A DNA stretch of 64,000 bases from Caldilineaceae bacterium (GTDB lineage: Bacteria; Chloroflexota; Anaerolineae; Caldilineales; Caldilineaceae). The notes under the pieces were generated by a model. That model was not told the DNA's origin, did not search any database, and was given only the letters and a program-made list of their open reading frames with translations. Location: NCBI GenBank assembly GCA_020634815.1, contig JACKBA010000023.1, positions 1-64,000 on the forward strand. Reading direction: 5' to 3'. Shown here piece after piece: positions 57,163-64,000 of the stretch (the first letter of the stretch is position 1; the number at the start of each line of letters is the position of its first letter). A program made the translations under genes and the position numbers.

Positions 57163-59955
57163 ATGAACGCGCAGCTTGTCGCGACCAAATACCGCAGCCC
57201 GCCGCTCAACCCGGGCCGCGTGCCTCGGCCTCACCTGCTCCGCCGGCTGGATGCGGGCGTGCAGGCCGGGCAGCGGCTGATCCTGGTGTCGGCGCCGGCG
57301 GGCTATGGGAAGACGACCCTGCTCTTGCAGTGGACTGCTCACCATCGCAGCCGCACGCCTGGTGAGAATATTGCCGCGCCGGCAGATGGTGCGACGCCGG
57401 GCGCCGCAACCGACTGCGCCTGGCTCACGCTTGACCCGGCCGACAACGACCCGCTGCGCTTTCTCACCTACCTGGTAGCGGCGATCCAACATGCGTCACC
57501 TGCCAGCGGGGCGATCACGGCGGCCCTCCTCCAGAGCGCCGACCCGTCCGCCGTGCCGTCGCTGCTGGCCGCGCTGACCAACGATGTCGGCAGCACGTCC
57601 CACCATGTCGCCCTGATCCTCGACGACTATCACGTCATTGCCGCCCAGCCCATCCATGACATGCTGGCCTACCTCATCCACTACGCACCGGAGAATCTGC
57701 ATTTCGTCATCTCCAGCCGCGTCGACCCACCGCTACCCCTGGCACGCCTGCGCGGCAGCGGCCAGATGAGCGAACTACGCCAGCAGGATCTGCGCTTCAC
57801 CGCGGCCGAGGCGTCGCAGTTGTTGTCCGCCGCCCTGGTGCCGGCCATGCGTCCTGCCATCGTGAACCTGCTCAACGATCGTGCCGAGGGATGGGCCGCG
57901 GGCTTGCAGATGGCGGCGCTCTCGTTGCAGGGCCAACCCGATCCGGAGCGCTTCGTCCACGCGTTTTCGGGCAGCCATCGTCATATCCTCGACTATCTCT
58001 CCGAGGAGGTCTTCAACAGCCAGCCGCCCGACGTGCAACACTTTCTGGCGCGCACCTCGATCCTGGATCGTCTGTGCGCGCCGCTTTGCGACGCGCTGCT
58101 CGACGAGGAGGCCTCGCCAGGTGTCATGCAGGCGGTGCTGGAGCGGCTCGAACAGGACAACCTCTTCGTGGTGCCGCTGGACGATGAGCGCTGCTGGTAC
58201 CGCTATCACCACCTGTTCTATGACCTGCTGCGCCAGCGTCTCACTGCCAGTGAGCCCGACCTGATCCCTGTGCTGCACCAGCGCGCCTGCGACTGGTTTG
58301 CCACGGCCGGCCACATGCACGAAGCGGTGGAGCATGCGCTGCTGGCGGCCAATTTCGAGCGTGCAGCCGACCTGATCGCCTACATGGCGGAATCGGTGAT
58401 GAAGAGCAGCGAGGTCGCCACGTTGCGCCGCTGGATCGATGCATTGCCCGCCGACATCGTGCGCACGCGGCCGCTGCTGAACGTCTATCACGGCGGCGCG
58501 CTGCTCTTGCTGGGCGAGCCGCTGGCCGATGCCGAGGCGTGTCTGCGCGCGGCCTTCGCCGCTCATCCGGGTGGCGGCGCCGGCGGCGGTGCCGTGACCT
58601 TCCAGGCCATGCTGGCCACCTTCCAGGGACAGAGCCAGGCGAGCGATCGCCTGGCCCAGCGCGCCCTGGCGCTCCTGCCGGAACAGAGTCCCTTTTTTCG
58701 CAGTTGCGTCAGCCTGGTCACGGGCATGAACCATCTCTTTGCCGGCGAAGACGCAGCCGCCGAGGTTGCGCTGCACGAGACCATCGCAAGCAGCGATCCG
58801 GCCGGCGATGTCATGAATGCTGTGCTCTCCCGCTGCTACCTGGCCGAACTCAACACCTTGCGCGGGCGGCTGCGCACGGCCCAGATGCTCTACGAGCAGG
58901 CGCTGGTGCAAAGCCGGGAGGAGCCGATCGGCGGGCTGGCGCTCATGGGGCTCGGCCGTCTCTACTATGACTGGAACGACCTGGAGCGTGCGGGCGCGCT
59001 ACTGACCACCGGTCTGGAGAAGATTGCCGCCTGGAGCGACCTGCCGGTGGCGCAGGGAGCGTTGCTGCTGGCGCGTGTCAAGCATCTGATGGGCGACGGC
59101 GAGGCAGCCGGACAATTGGAGCACCGTGTCGATGTTGCGCTGGCCGGCCACGAGGAGTTGACGCCGGTTCACCGTTCGCTGCGCCTCTACCGGATGCGCT
59201 ACGCCCTGTGGCGGGGTGACCTACCCACCGCCGATCTTCATGCAACCGTGGCCGGGCTGGCCGACCCCCTGGGCGCATCGCCGGGCAGGGGCCGGGCCGT
59301 GCGGGATGCGGTGGACGGCGACGAGACCCCTGCCATGGAGGCAACGTTCGTGCTGCTCAGTCAGGCGCATCACTGGCTGGCGCATGGGCACTACGACGCA
59401 GCCGCGGGCGCAGCCGAGATGCTTGGCCGCCAGGCACTGGCCTGCGGCCGGTTACGCCTGGCCGCCAAAGCCGAGATCGTCCGCGCCCGCGTCGCCTTCG
59501 CCCTGCGCGATGAGCGCACGGCCATCGCTGCGCTGGGCCGTGCGTTGGCCATCGCCGCGCCCGAGAACAGCATCCGCCTCTTCGTCGACGAGGGTGAAGA
59601 GATTGCCGAATTACTCACCCTCTGTCTGCGCCGCAAGATTCATACCGAGTACGTGGCGCAACTGCTCGATGCGTTCGGCGCTGGGCCGCTGCCCGCAGCC
59701 ACCGTGGACCGCGATCGGCCCCTGCACCGCGGCATCCCCGCCGCCGAGGATGGGCTGATCGTGGAGGCGCTCAGCGACCGCGAGGTGGAGGTGCTGCGCC
59801 TCATGGCCGACGGCCGCTCCAATGGCGAGATCGCCAACCGCCTGGGCATCGCCACCAGCACGGTCAAGAGCCACGTGCACGCCATCTTCCACAAGCTGAA
59901 CGCCACGCGCCGCACGCAGGCCGTCGCCCGCGCCCGCACCCTCCAACTCGTCTAG
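57163..59955 (+). CDS. MalT-type (LuxR, ATP-dependent) transcriptional activator
   Basis: A 930-residue regulator of the MalT/LAL type. The N-terminus has the usual ATKYRSPPLNPGRVPRPHLLRRL and Walker A SAPAGYGKTT (about 43-52). WLTLDPADNDPLRFLTYLVAAI and Walker B VALILDDYHVI follow, together with the family VISSRVDPPLPLARLRGSG. A long TPR-like sensor region comes next (AHPGGGAGGGAVTFQAM, NTLRGRLRTAQMLYEQALVQ). The C-terminus is a LuxR helix-turn-helix (LSDREVEVLRLMADGRSNGEIANRLGIATSTVKSHVHAIFHKLN). Related proteins are activated by ATP and an inducer sugar or peptide. No obvious target operon adjoins it. Confidence 0.93.
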   Translation: MNAQLVATKYRSPPLNPGRVPRPHLLRRLDAGVQAGQRLILVSAPAGYGKTTLLLQWTAHHRSRTPGENIAAPADGATPGAATDCAWLTLDPADNDPLRFLTYLVAAIQHASPASGAITAALLQSADPSAVPSLLAALTNDVGSTSHHVALILDDYHVIAAQPIHDMLAYLIHYAPENLHFVISSRVDPPLPLARLRGSGQMSELRQQDLRFTAAEASQLLSAALVPAMRPAIVNLLNDRAEGWAAGLQMAALSLQGQPDPERFVHAFSGSHRHILDYLSEEVFNSQPPDVQHFLARTSILDRLCAPLCDALLDEEASPGVMQAVLERLEQDNLFVVPLDDERCWYRYHHLFYDLLRQRLTASEPDLIPVLHQRACDWFATAGHMHEAVEHALLAANFERAADLIAYMAESVMKSSEVATLRRWIDALPADIVRTRPLLNVYHGGALLLLGEPLADAEACLRAAFAAHPGGGAGGGAVTFQAMLATFQGQSQASDRLAQRALALLPEQSPFFRSCVSLVTGMNHLFAGEDAAAEVALHETIASSDPAGDVMNAVLSRCYLAELNTLRGRLRTAQMLYEQALVQSREEPIGGLALMGLGRLYYDWNDLERAGALLTTGLEKIAAWSDLPVAQGALLLARVKHLMGDGEAAGQLEHRVDVALAGHEELTPVHRSLRLYRMRYALWRGDLPTADLHATVAGLADPLGASPGRGRAVRDAVDGDETPAMEATFVLLSQAHHWLAHGHYDAAAGAAEMLGRQALACGRLRLAAKAEIVRARVAFALRDERTAIAALGRALAIAAPENSIRLFVDEGEEIAELLTLCLRRKIHTEYVAQLLDAFGAGPLPAATVDRDRPLHRGIPAAEDGLIVEALSDREVEVLRLMADGRSNGEIANRLGIATSTVKSHVHAIFHKLNATRRTQAVARARTLQLV

Positions 59956-59988
59956 CAGGCGGCGTACAGCGCCGATCCCCACCGGCTG

Positions 59989-60025
59989 TACTTTGTGCCC
60001 CTTTGTATGCTTCGTGTCTGCGCGG
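59989..60025. repeat. CTTTGTG-type heptad repeat
   Basis: ACTTTGTGCCCCTTTGTATG followed by CTTCGTGTCTGCGCG, in the same orientation as the repeat at 50851-50890. It lies in the 279-base gap before the secreted protein gene, which has no other gene. Confidence 0.65.
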
Positions 60026-60234
60026 CTGCGGGTCAGGCAACCACTCCTCATGTTGCGACTGCGCGGTTGCCGGCGGCTCAATCCATCCACCGTTCCACCC
60101 TGGGGTGGATGACGCTCCACCCGGCGCGCCGCTATGCTGGAGGGCGAGTAGGCGCCTCATGTCCGGGTTCATGTGTCAGAATCGTATGCGCTGACTGCGT
60201 AGTACGGATACTCGTTCCGAGAAGGAGGGACGAT

Positions 60235-61266
60235 ATGTCGCGAACATGGTTGAAACCACTGAGCGTAGGGTTGTTCGTCGTTATCGGCCTGTTGCTGGCC
60301 GTAGTGCCCGCCGCAGCGCAGACGCCGCTGGGCGCAGGTCCCGATAACCCGATGGCCCCCCCTGCGGATTGGGTATCGATCCAGCCGGGTGAAACGCGGT
60401 TCTATGGCTTCCACGTCGGTAAGCCTGTGCTGAAGGAGGGCGAGGACACGGAGTCCGCCGTTCTCAGCAGCCTCAAGGATATCGAAGTGAAGCTACAGAC
60501 CGTGGCTCACAAGGGTCTGCATGTCGAAATCTGGTCTCAGGAAGAGGTCAACAAGTGGGCGGATGAAGTCAAGTTCGATCCCGTCGGCAAGTGCACCACC
60601 TCCTGTGGCTGCAAGCCTGAGGATGAAGTCCAGAAGATGAACTGGCGCGGCCAGTTCGAGCCCGGCGACTACTTTGCCGTGCTGAAGAACGATCGCGGAG
60701 CGGCAACGACCTACTACAAGCTGTCCATCATCGGCGATCTTGTCAGCTTCCCGTTCAAGACGGCGGAAGAGGTAGCACCGGCGGCGGCTGCGCAGCCTGC
60801 GGCGGCGCCCGAGGCTGTAGCGGCGGCCAAGGCCGTCCCGGCCATGGGCACGACGCCTGGCATGGCGATGGCCGTCAGCGGCGACTGGACCGAACTCCCC
60901 AGCGGCGACCACTGGTACAAGTTCAACTACATTGCCGATACCGGCCCGAAGCACGACCAGGATCCGCCGAAGATTGAGATCCTGCTGAACGTCGACAAGC
61001 CGGTGGACAATGCCCGATTCACCGTGTGGACGCAGGAAGAGGTGGATAAGCTCATCGCCGAGGGCGAGGACATCCTGGGCGAGGACGAATCCAAGGGCAC
61101 CTGCGTCGGCTGTGGCAGTGAAAATGAGGACTTGAAGGGCGACTACTCGTGGAGCGGCAGCTTCTTGAAGAGCGGCACCTACTACGTGCGTGTCGAGCAC
61201 ACGCCGTGCCGCTGCCAGCCGGCATACTACCAACTCCAGGTGACTGGAAAGAGTGTGTCGTTCTAG
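60235..61266 (+). CDS. Secreted protein with two related cysteine-rich domains
   Basis: A 343-residue protein from the ATG at 60235 with AAGGAGGGA seven bases upstream. A signal peptide (SVGLFVVIGLLLAVVPAAAQ) is followed by two about 120-residue domains with the same pattern. Each has WVSIQPGETRFYGF or WTELPSGDHWYKF, a VEIWSQEEVNKW or FTVWTQEEVDKL strand, a Cys-x-Cys cluster (KCTTSCGCKPE; TCVGCGSE), WRGQFEPGDYFAVL or WSGSFLKSGTYYVRV, and YYKLSIIGDLVSF or YYQLQVTGKSVSF. The fold resembles bacterial pre-peptidase C-terminal domains. An Ala/Pro linker joins the two. The cysteines may bind metal or form disulfides. Confidence 0.8.
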   Translation: MSRTWLKPLSVGLFVVIGLLLAVVPAAAQTPLGAGPDNPMAPPADWVSIQPGETRFYGFHVGKPVLKEGEDTESAVLSSLKDIEVKLQTVAHKGLHVEIWSQEEVNKWADEVKFDPVGKCTTSCGCKPEDEVQKMNWRGQFEPGDYFAVLKNDRGAATTYYKLSIIGDLVSFPFKTAEEVAPAAAAQPAAAPEAVAAAKAVPAMGTTPGMAMAVSGDWTELPSGDHWYKFNYIADTGPKHDQDPPKIEILLNVDKPVDNARFTVWTQEEVDKLIAEGEDILGEDESKGTCVGCGSENEDLKGDYSWSGSFLKSGTYYVRVEHTPCRCQPAYYQLQVTGKSVSF

Positions 61267-61290
61267 CTGACGCAAGGTGGGCTGGATTGC

Positions 61291-61333
61291 AGGCCGCCGC
61301 CGAGCCGGCATAGCGCCGATAAGGCGGCGGCCT
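61291..61333 (+). terminator. Hairpin after the secreted-protein gene
   Basis: Perfect 11-bp arms AGGCCGCCGCC (61291-61301) and GGCGGCGGCCT (61323-61333), 25 bases after the stop codon. There is no T-run, so it is a likely but not proven terminator. Confidence 0.55.
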
Positions 61334-61414
61334 CAATCAGCAGTCTGCCAGCCAATGGGACAAGGCAACCGCCCAACCAAGCGAGGGTCTTGTCCCATCT
61401 TCTTGAGGTGCGTC

Positions 61415-61675
61415 ATGAGCCAGGGTCTGAATTGCCGTATCCTCGTCAAACAGCATCTCTCCGACCGATGGGCCGAGTGGTTCGGCGGGTTGCATGTGCA
61501 GAATCTGCCGACGGGCGAAGCGCTTCTCTTTGGCACCGTGCCCGACCACGCCGCCCTCTATGGCGTCCTCACCCACATGCGTGACCTCGACGTGCAGATT
61601 CTCTCCGTCGACGCCATCCCGGTCGATCTCCCCGAACCGCATGCCGATCTTCCCGCCGCCACTGCGGGCCGGTGA
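61415..61675 (+). CDS. Small protein, paralogue of the gene at 13241
   Basis: An 86-residue protein from the ATG at 61415 with GAGG upstream. The core NCRILVKQHLSDRWAEWFGG and VPDHAALYGVLTHMRDLDVQILSVDAI matches the 13241-13498 protein strand for strand. Two loops differ and the tail here is Pro/Asp-rich. Members appear as single genes beside unrelated neighbours, so they may be modular accessory domains. Here it sits between the secreted protein and the protease pair, each separated by about 150-200 bases. Confidence 0.75.
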   Translation: MSQGLNCRILVKQHLSDRWAEWFGGLHVQNLPTGEALLFGTVPDHAALYGVLTHMRDLDVQILSVDAIPVDLPEPHADLPAATAGR

Positions 61676-61874
61676 ATTCCGGCGCCGGCCTGCACGGTAG
61701 CCACCTGCGTCCTCTACCCAACCTGCCCGTATTGCCGATCGCCTGCTACCCGATCGGTGGATGTCGCGCGCCTGCCCGGCGTGGCATATTGGAAACGGAC
61801 AGTGGGAAAGCGTGGCGGCCGGCCCGGCGCAGCGTAGCGTGTGGGCCGGCCACCCAAACCAACAGGGAGCAACT

Positions 61875-62768
61875 ATGTCTGACATCCTCAAATCCGTTTC
61901 CGAAGCAATGGCAGGGCTGGCCGAAAGTGCCGGCCAGAGCGTCGTGCGCGTCGAGGGGCGCAACCGGCTGCCGGCCAGCGGCGTGGTCTACGCGGCGGAC
62001 GGCATCATCGTCACCTCGCACCATGTGGTCGAGCGCGACGACAAGCTACGTGTCGGCCTGCCGACGGGCGAAACCGTCGATGCCGAACTGGTGGGGCGTG
62101 ACCCCGGCACCGACCTGGCCGTCTTGCGCGTCGCCGCAACAGGCCTTACCCCAGCGGCGTGGGTCGATGCCGGCGACCTGCGCGTGGGCAATCTCATCCT
62201 GGCGCTGGGGCGGCCGGGGCAGAGCGTGCAGGCGACGCTGGGCATCGTCAGCGCGCTGGGCGGTGCGTGGCGCACGGGCGGCGGCGGCGAGATCGATCGC
62301 TACCTCCAGACCGACGTCGTCATGTATCCCGGCTTCTCCGGCGGGCCGCTGACCACGGCGGACGGCCGCTTCGGCGGCATCAACTCGTCGGCGCTGGCGC
62401 GCGGCGTGAGCGTGACCATCCCTGCCGCCACGGTGGCGCGCGTTGTCGCCACGCTCCTGGCGCACGGGCGCATGCCGCGCGGCTACATGGGCGTAGGCAT
62501 CCAGCCGGTGCGGCTCGACACCGCCTTGCAGGAACAACTCGGCCAGGCGACCGGTCTCATGCTCATGTCGGTCGAGGCGGGCGGCCCGGCAGCAGAGGGC
62601 GGCCTGCTCCAGGGCGACGTGGTCGTGACGCTGGATGGCGGTGCGGTGCGCCAGTTGGACGACTTGCAGGCGCTGCTGACCGGCGATCGCGTCGGCCGGC
62701 GCGTGGCGGTGCGCTATGTGCGTGCCGGCGCCGTGCAGGAAGCGGCCGTCACCGTGGGGCAGAAGTGA
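61875..62768 (+). CDS. S1C serine protease with PDZ domain (HtrA/DegP-like)
   Basis: A 297-residue trypsin-fold protease from the ATG at 61875. The catalytic His is in IIVTSHHVVERDD, Asp in DPGTDLAVLRV and Ser in MYPGFSGGPLTTADG, all intact. The last about 90 residues form a PDZ domain (GYMGVGIQPVRLDTALQEQL, then SVEAGGPAAEGGLLQGDVVVTLDG). No signal peptide or transmembrane anchor is seen, so it is probably cytoplasmic or leaderless. The second protease starts 7 bases after its stop codon, so they are an operon. Confidence 0.92.
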   Translation: MSDILKSVSEAMAGLAESAGQSVVRVEGRNRLPASGVVYAADGIIVTSHHVVERDDKLRVGLPTGETVDAELVGRDPGTDLAVLRVAATGLTPAAWVDAGDLRVGNLILALGRPGQSVQATLGIVSALGGAWRTGGGGEIDRYLQTDVVMYPGFSGGPLTTADGRFGGINSSALARGVSVTIPAATVARVVATLLAHGRMPRGYMGVGIQPVRLDTALQEQLGQATGLMLMSVEAGGPAAEGGLLQGDVVVTLDGGAVRQLDDLQALLTGDRVGRRVAVRYVRAGAVQEAAVTVGQK

Positions 62769-62775
62769 GCGGGTG

Positions 62776-63414
62776 ATGGCCACGATCCTTGCCGACCTGA
62801 GCAGCGCGCTGGCCGACGTCAGCGACGGCGTCACCCGCAGCCTGGTGCAGGTGCGCAGCAGCGAGCGCGGCGGCGGCGCCGGCACCATCTGGCACGCCGA
62901 CGGGCTGATCGTGACGAATGCCCACGTGGTGAGCGACAGCGGCTCGCGGCGCAGCGCGCCGCGCCGCATCAGCCGCGGGGCGATCTCGGTCATCCTGCCC
63001 GACGGTCGCGAACTGCCGGCGCAAGTACTGGCCGAAGATGCCGAGCATGACCTGGCCGCGCTGCGCGTCGACGCGCACGACCTGCCCGCGGTGACGCTGG
63101 GCGACTCGCGGCGCTTGCAGGCGGGCGATCTCGTCGTGGCGCTGGGCTTTCCGTGGGGTGTCACCGGCGGCGCCACGACCGGCGTCGTCATCGGCACGGG
63201 CGATGCACTGCCCGAACTCGCCGGCAGCCAACGCGAGTGGATCGCTGCCAGCCTGCACCTGCGCCCCGGCCACTCGGGCGGCCCCATGGTCGACGCGCAC
63301 GGCCGCCTCGTCGGCATCAACACGATGATGAACGGCCCGGATGTGGGCATCGCCGTGCCGGTGCATGTCGCGGTGGCGTTCTTGAAGCAGGTGTTTGGTG
63401 ACAAGATGACCTGA
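62776..63414 (+). CDS. S1C serine protease lacking a PDZ domain
   Basis: A 212-residue trypsin-fold protease from the ATG at 62776, seven bases after the first protease. The catalytic His is in VTNAHVVSDSGS, Asp in EHDLAALRV and Ser in LRPGHSGGPMV. An insertion (SGSRRSAPRRISRGAI) follows the His strand. The protein ends after FLKQVFGDKMT without a PDZ domain. The pair of one PDZ-containing and one minimal protease suggests they may work as a hetero-complex or on each other; that is inference. Confidence 0.9.
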   Translation: MATILADLSSALADVSDGVTRSLVQVRSSERGGGAGTIWHADGLIVTNAHVVSDSGSRRSAPRRISRGAISVILPDGRELPAQVLAEDAEHDLAALRVDAHDLPAVTLGDSRRLQAGDLVVALGFPWGVTGGATTGVVIGTGDALPELAGSQREWIAASLHLRPGHSGGPMVDAHGRLVGINTMMNGPDVGIAVPVHVAVAFLKQVFGDKMT

Positions 63415-63612
63415 TGACAAGGTGAGGGGGTGAGGGGGTGACAAGGTGAGGGGGTGAGGGGGTGACGGAGTTGTGGGGTGTTGAGGTGTTGGGGTCGTGG
63501 GGTCAACACCCTGCATCTCCCCAATACCCCAACACCACAATACCTCAATACCTCAACACCCCAACACCTCACCCCCTCATCCTGTCACCTTGTCATCCTC
63601 TCATCACCTCAT
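63413..63612. repeat. Large inverted tract of heptad-like repeats
   Basis: Left half: GGTGAGGGGGTGAGGGGGTG and AAGGTGAGGGGGTG repeats, then GGGGTGTTGAGGTGTTGGGG. Right half: complementary AATACCTCAACACCCC, CACCTCACCCCCTCA and CACCTTGTCA. The halves can fold back over most of the 200-base gap, which contains no gene. Confidence 0.85.
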
Positions 63613-63618
63613 CCCCCC

Positions 63619-64000
63619 CTACCTCGCAATCCCCGGCAGATAGAGGCGTTCGCCGATGAATACGTTGATCGTCGCTGTGCCGCTCTGGCCGTTGGCGTCG
63701 GTCGCCGTCAGCGTGATGGTGTGCTGGCCCGGTTGCAGCGTGTTGACCGGCAGCGACGGCCCGACGCCTAGCGCGCCCTGGCGGTTGCTCGACCAGGCGA
63801 GTTGGCCATCGGGGATGCGGCCATCCTCCATGTCGACGCCGCTGCCGCTGAAGATGACCAGGTTGCCCGGCGAGTAGGCGCCGCCATTCTCCGGGTTGAC
63901 GATGACGGCGTAGGGCGCCTGATTGGGAATGCTAACCGGCGCCGATTCGCCGATGCCGATGTTCACCCCGTCCGTCGCCACGACGCGGAAGCGTGCGGTG
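63619..64000 (-). CDS. C-terminal end of a secreted PKD/Ig-like protein (partial)
   Basis: The minus-strand frame is open from the right edge to the stop at 63619, about 126 residues. It contains a PKD/Ig-like domain (APYAVIVNPENGGAYSPGNLVIFSGSG, then QPGQHTITLTATDANGQSGTATINVFIG) with the usual WSSNRQG middle. The C-terminus is ERLYLPGIAR, the LYLP-type tail common in secreted Chloroflexota proteins. The upstream part, with VRFRVVATDGVNIG, suggests further repeats beyond the window. It is probably the last domain of a large surface protein. Confidence 0.82.
   Translation of the reverse strand, partial: TARFRVVATDGVNIGIGESAPVSIPNQAPYAVIVNPENGGAYSPGNLVIFSGSGVDMEDGRIPDGQLAWSSNRQGALGVGPSLPVNTLQPGQHTITLTATDANGQSGTATINVFIGERLYLPGIAR

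Overview
This is a 64 kb piece of a GC-rich bacterial chromosome. It most resembles the Chloroflexota, and within them an Anaerolineae/Caldilinea-like lineage. That placement is inference from gene content: two AfsR/BTAD-type and one MalT-type giant regulator, a propeller-type NarL-family histidine kinase, many mid-size metallo-beta-lactamase-fold and two-helix membrane proteins, the L(Y/F)LP motif in secreted proteins, and heptad-based repeats between genes. I see no rRNA, tRNA, CRISPR array, transposase or prophage. Gene density is high and many neighbours overlap by 4 bases (ATGA or GTGA junctions), so most genes lie in short operons.

Layout. 0.4-1.8 kb: B12-binding methylmalonyl-CoA mutase subunit plus MeaB. 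1.8-5.4 kb (minus strand): four-gene operon of a translin homologue, a tiny Cas4-N-terminus-like membrane protein, an alpha-helical repeat protein and a TMEM175-type channel. 5.6-13.5 kb: unknown protein, tRNA-dihydrouridine synthase, an aldolase/acetyltransferase/M29-like operon, and a Tat-exported flavodoxin with a membrane protein. 13.7-21.1 kb: molybdo-flavoprotein FAD subunit, SDR oxidoreductase, decaheme cytochrome c and a fused XdhD-like molybdenum hydroxylase that lacks one iron-sulfur cluster. 21.3-30.8 kb: signalling island with a 7TM-PAS-wHTH protein, a propeller histidine kinase, its NarL-type regulator and three downstream units of small, mostly membrane proteins. Each of those units is preceded by the same 16-bp palindrome at the same distance from a shared promoter-like element. 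30.8-37.6 kb: SH3 protein, LarA-like protein with an AEC transporter, and an operon of a repeat-domain protein, MBL hydrolase, PNPOx-like protein and Gfo/Idh dehydrogenase.

37.8-50.7 kb: two giant BTAD regulators enclose a nucleotidyltransferase pair flanked by two copies of a 122-bp inverted repeat, an alpha/beta hydrolase, and an electron-transfer operon (cupredoxin lipoprotein, diheme cytochrome c, BphX-like and other membrane proteins). 49.7-57 kb: threonine dehydratase-like enzyme, PNPOx-like protein, D-2-hydroxyacid dehydrogenase, then a NACHT NTPase with an internal perfect 20-bp inverted repeat and hexanucleotide repeat tract, followed by a rare bacterial PHAX-domain RNA-binding protein and an MBL hydrolase. 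57-64 kb: MalT-like regulator, duplicated secreted protein, small paralogue of a 13.2 kb gene, two S1C proteases, and the end of a secreted PKD-like protein running off the right edge.

Most promising for new biology: (1) the NarL-type regulator and its apparent three-promoter local regulon; (2) the NACHT/PHAX neighbourhood; (3) the translin operon with its mini Cas4-like partner; (4) the molybdenum hydroxylase that lost all four cysteines of one cluster.
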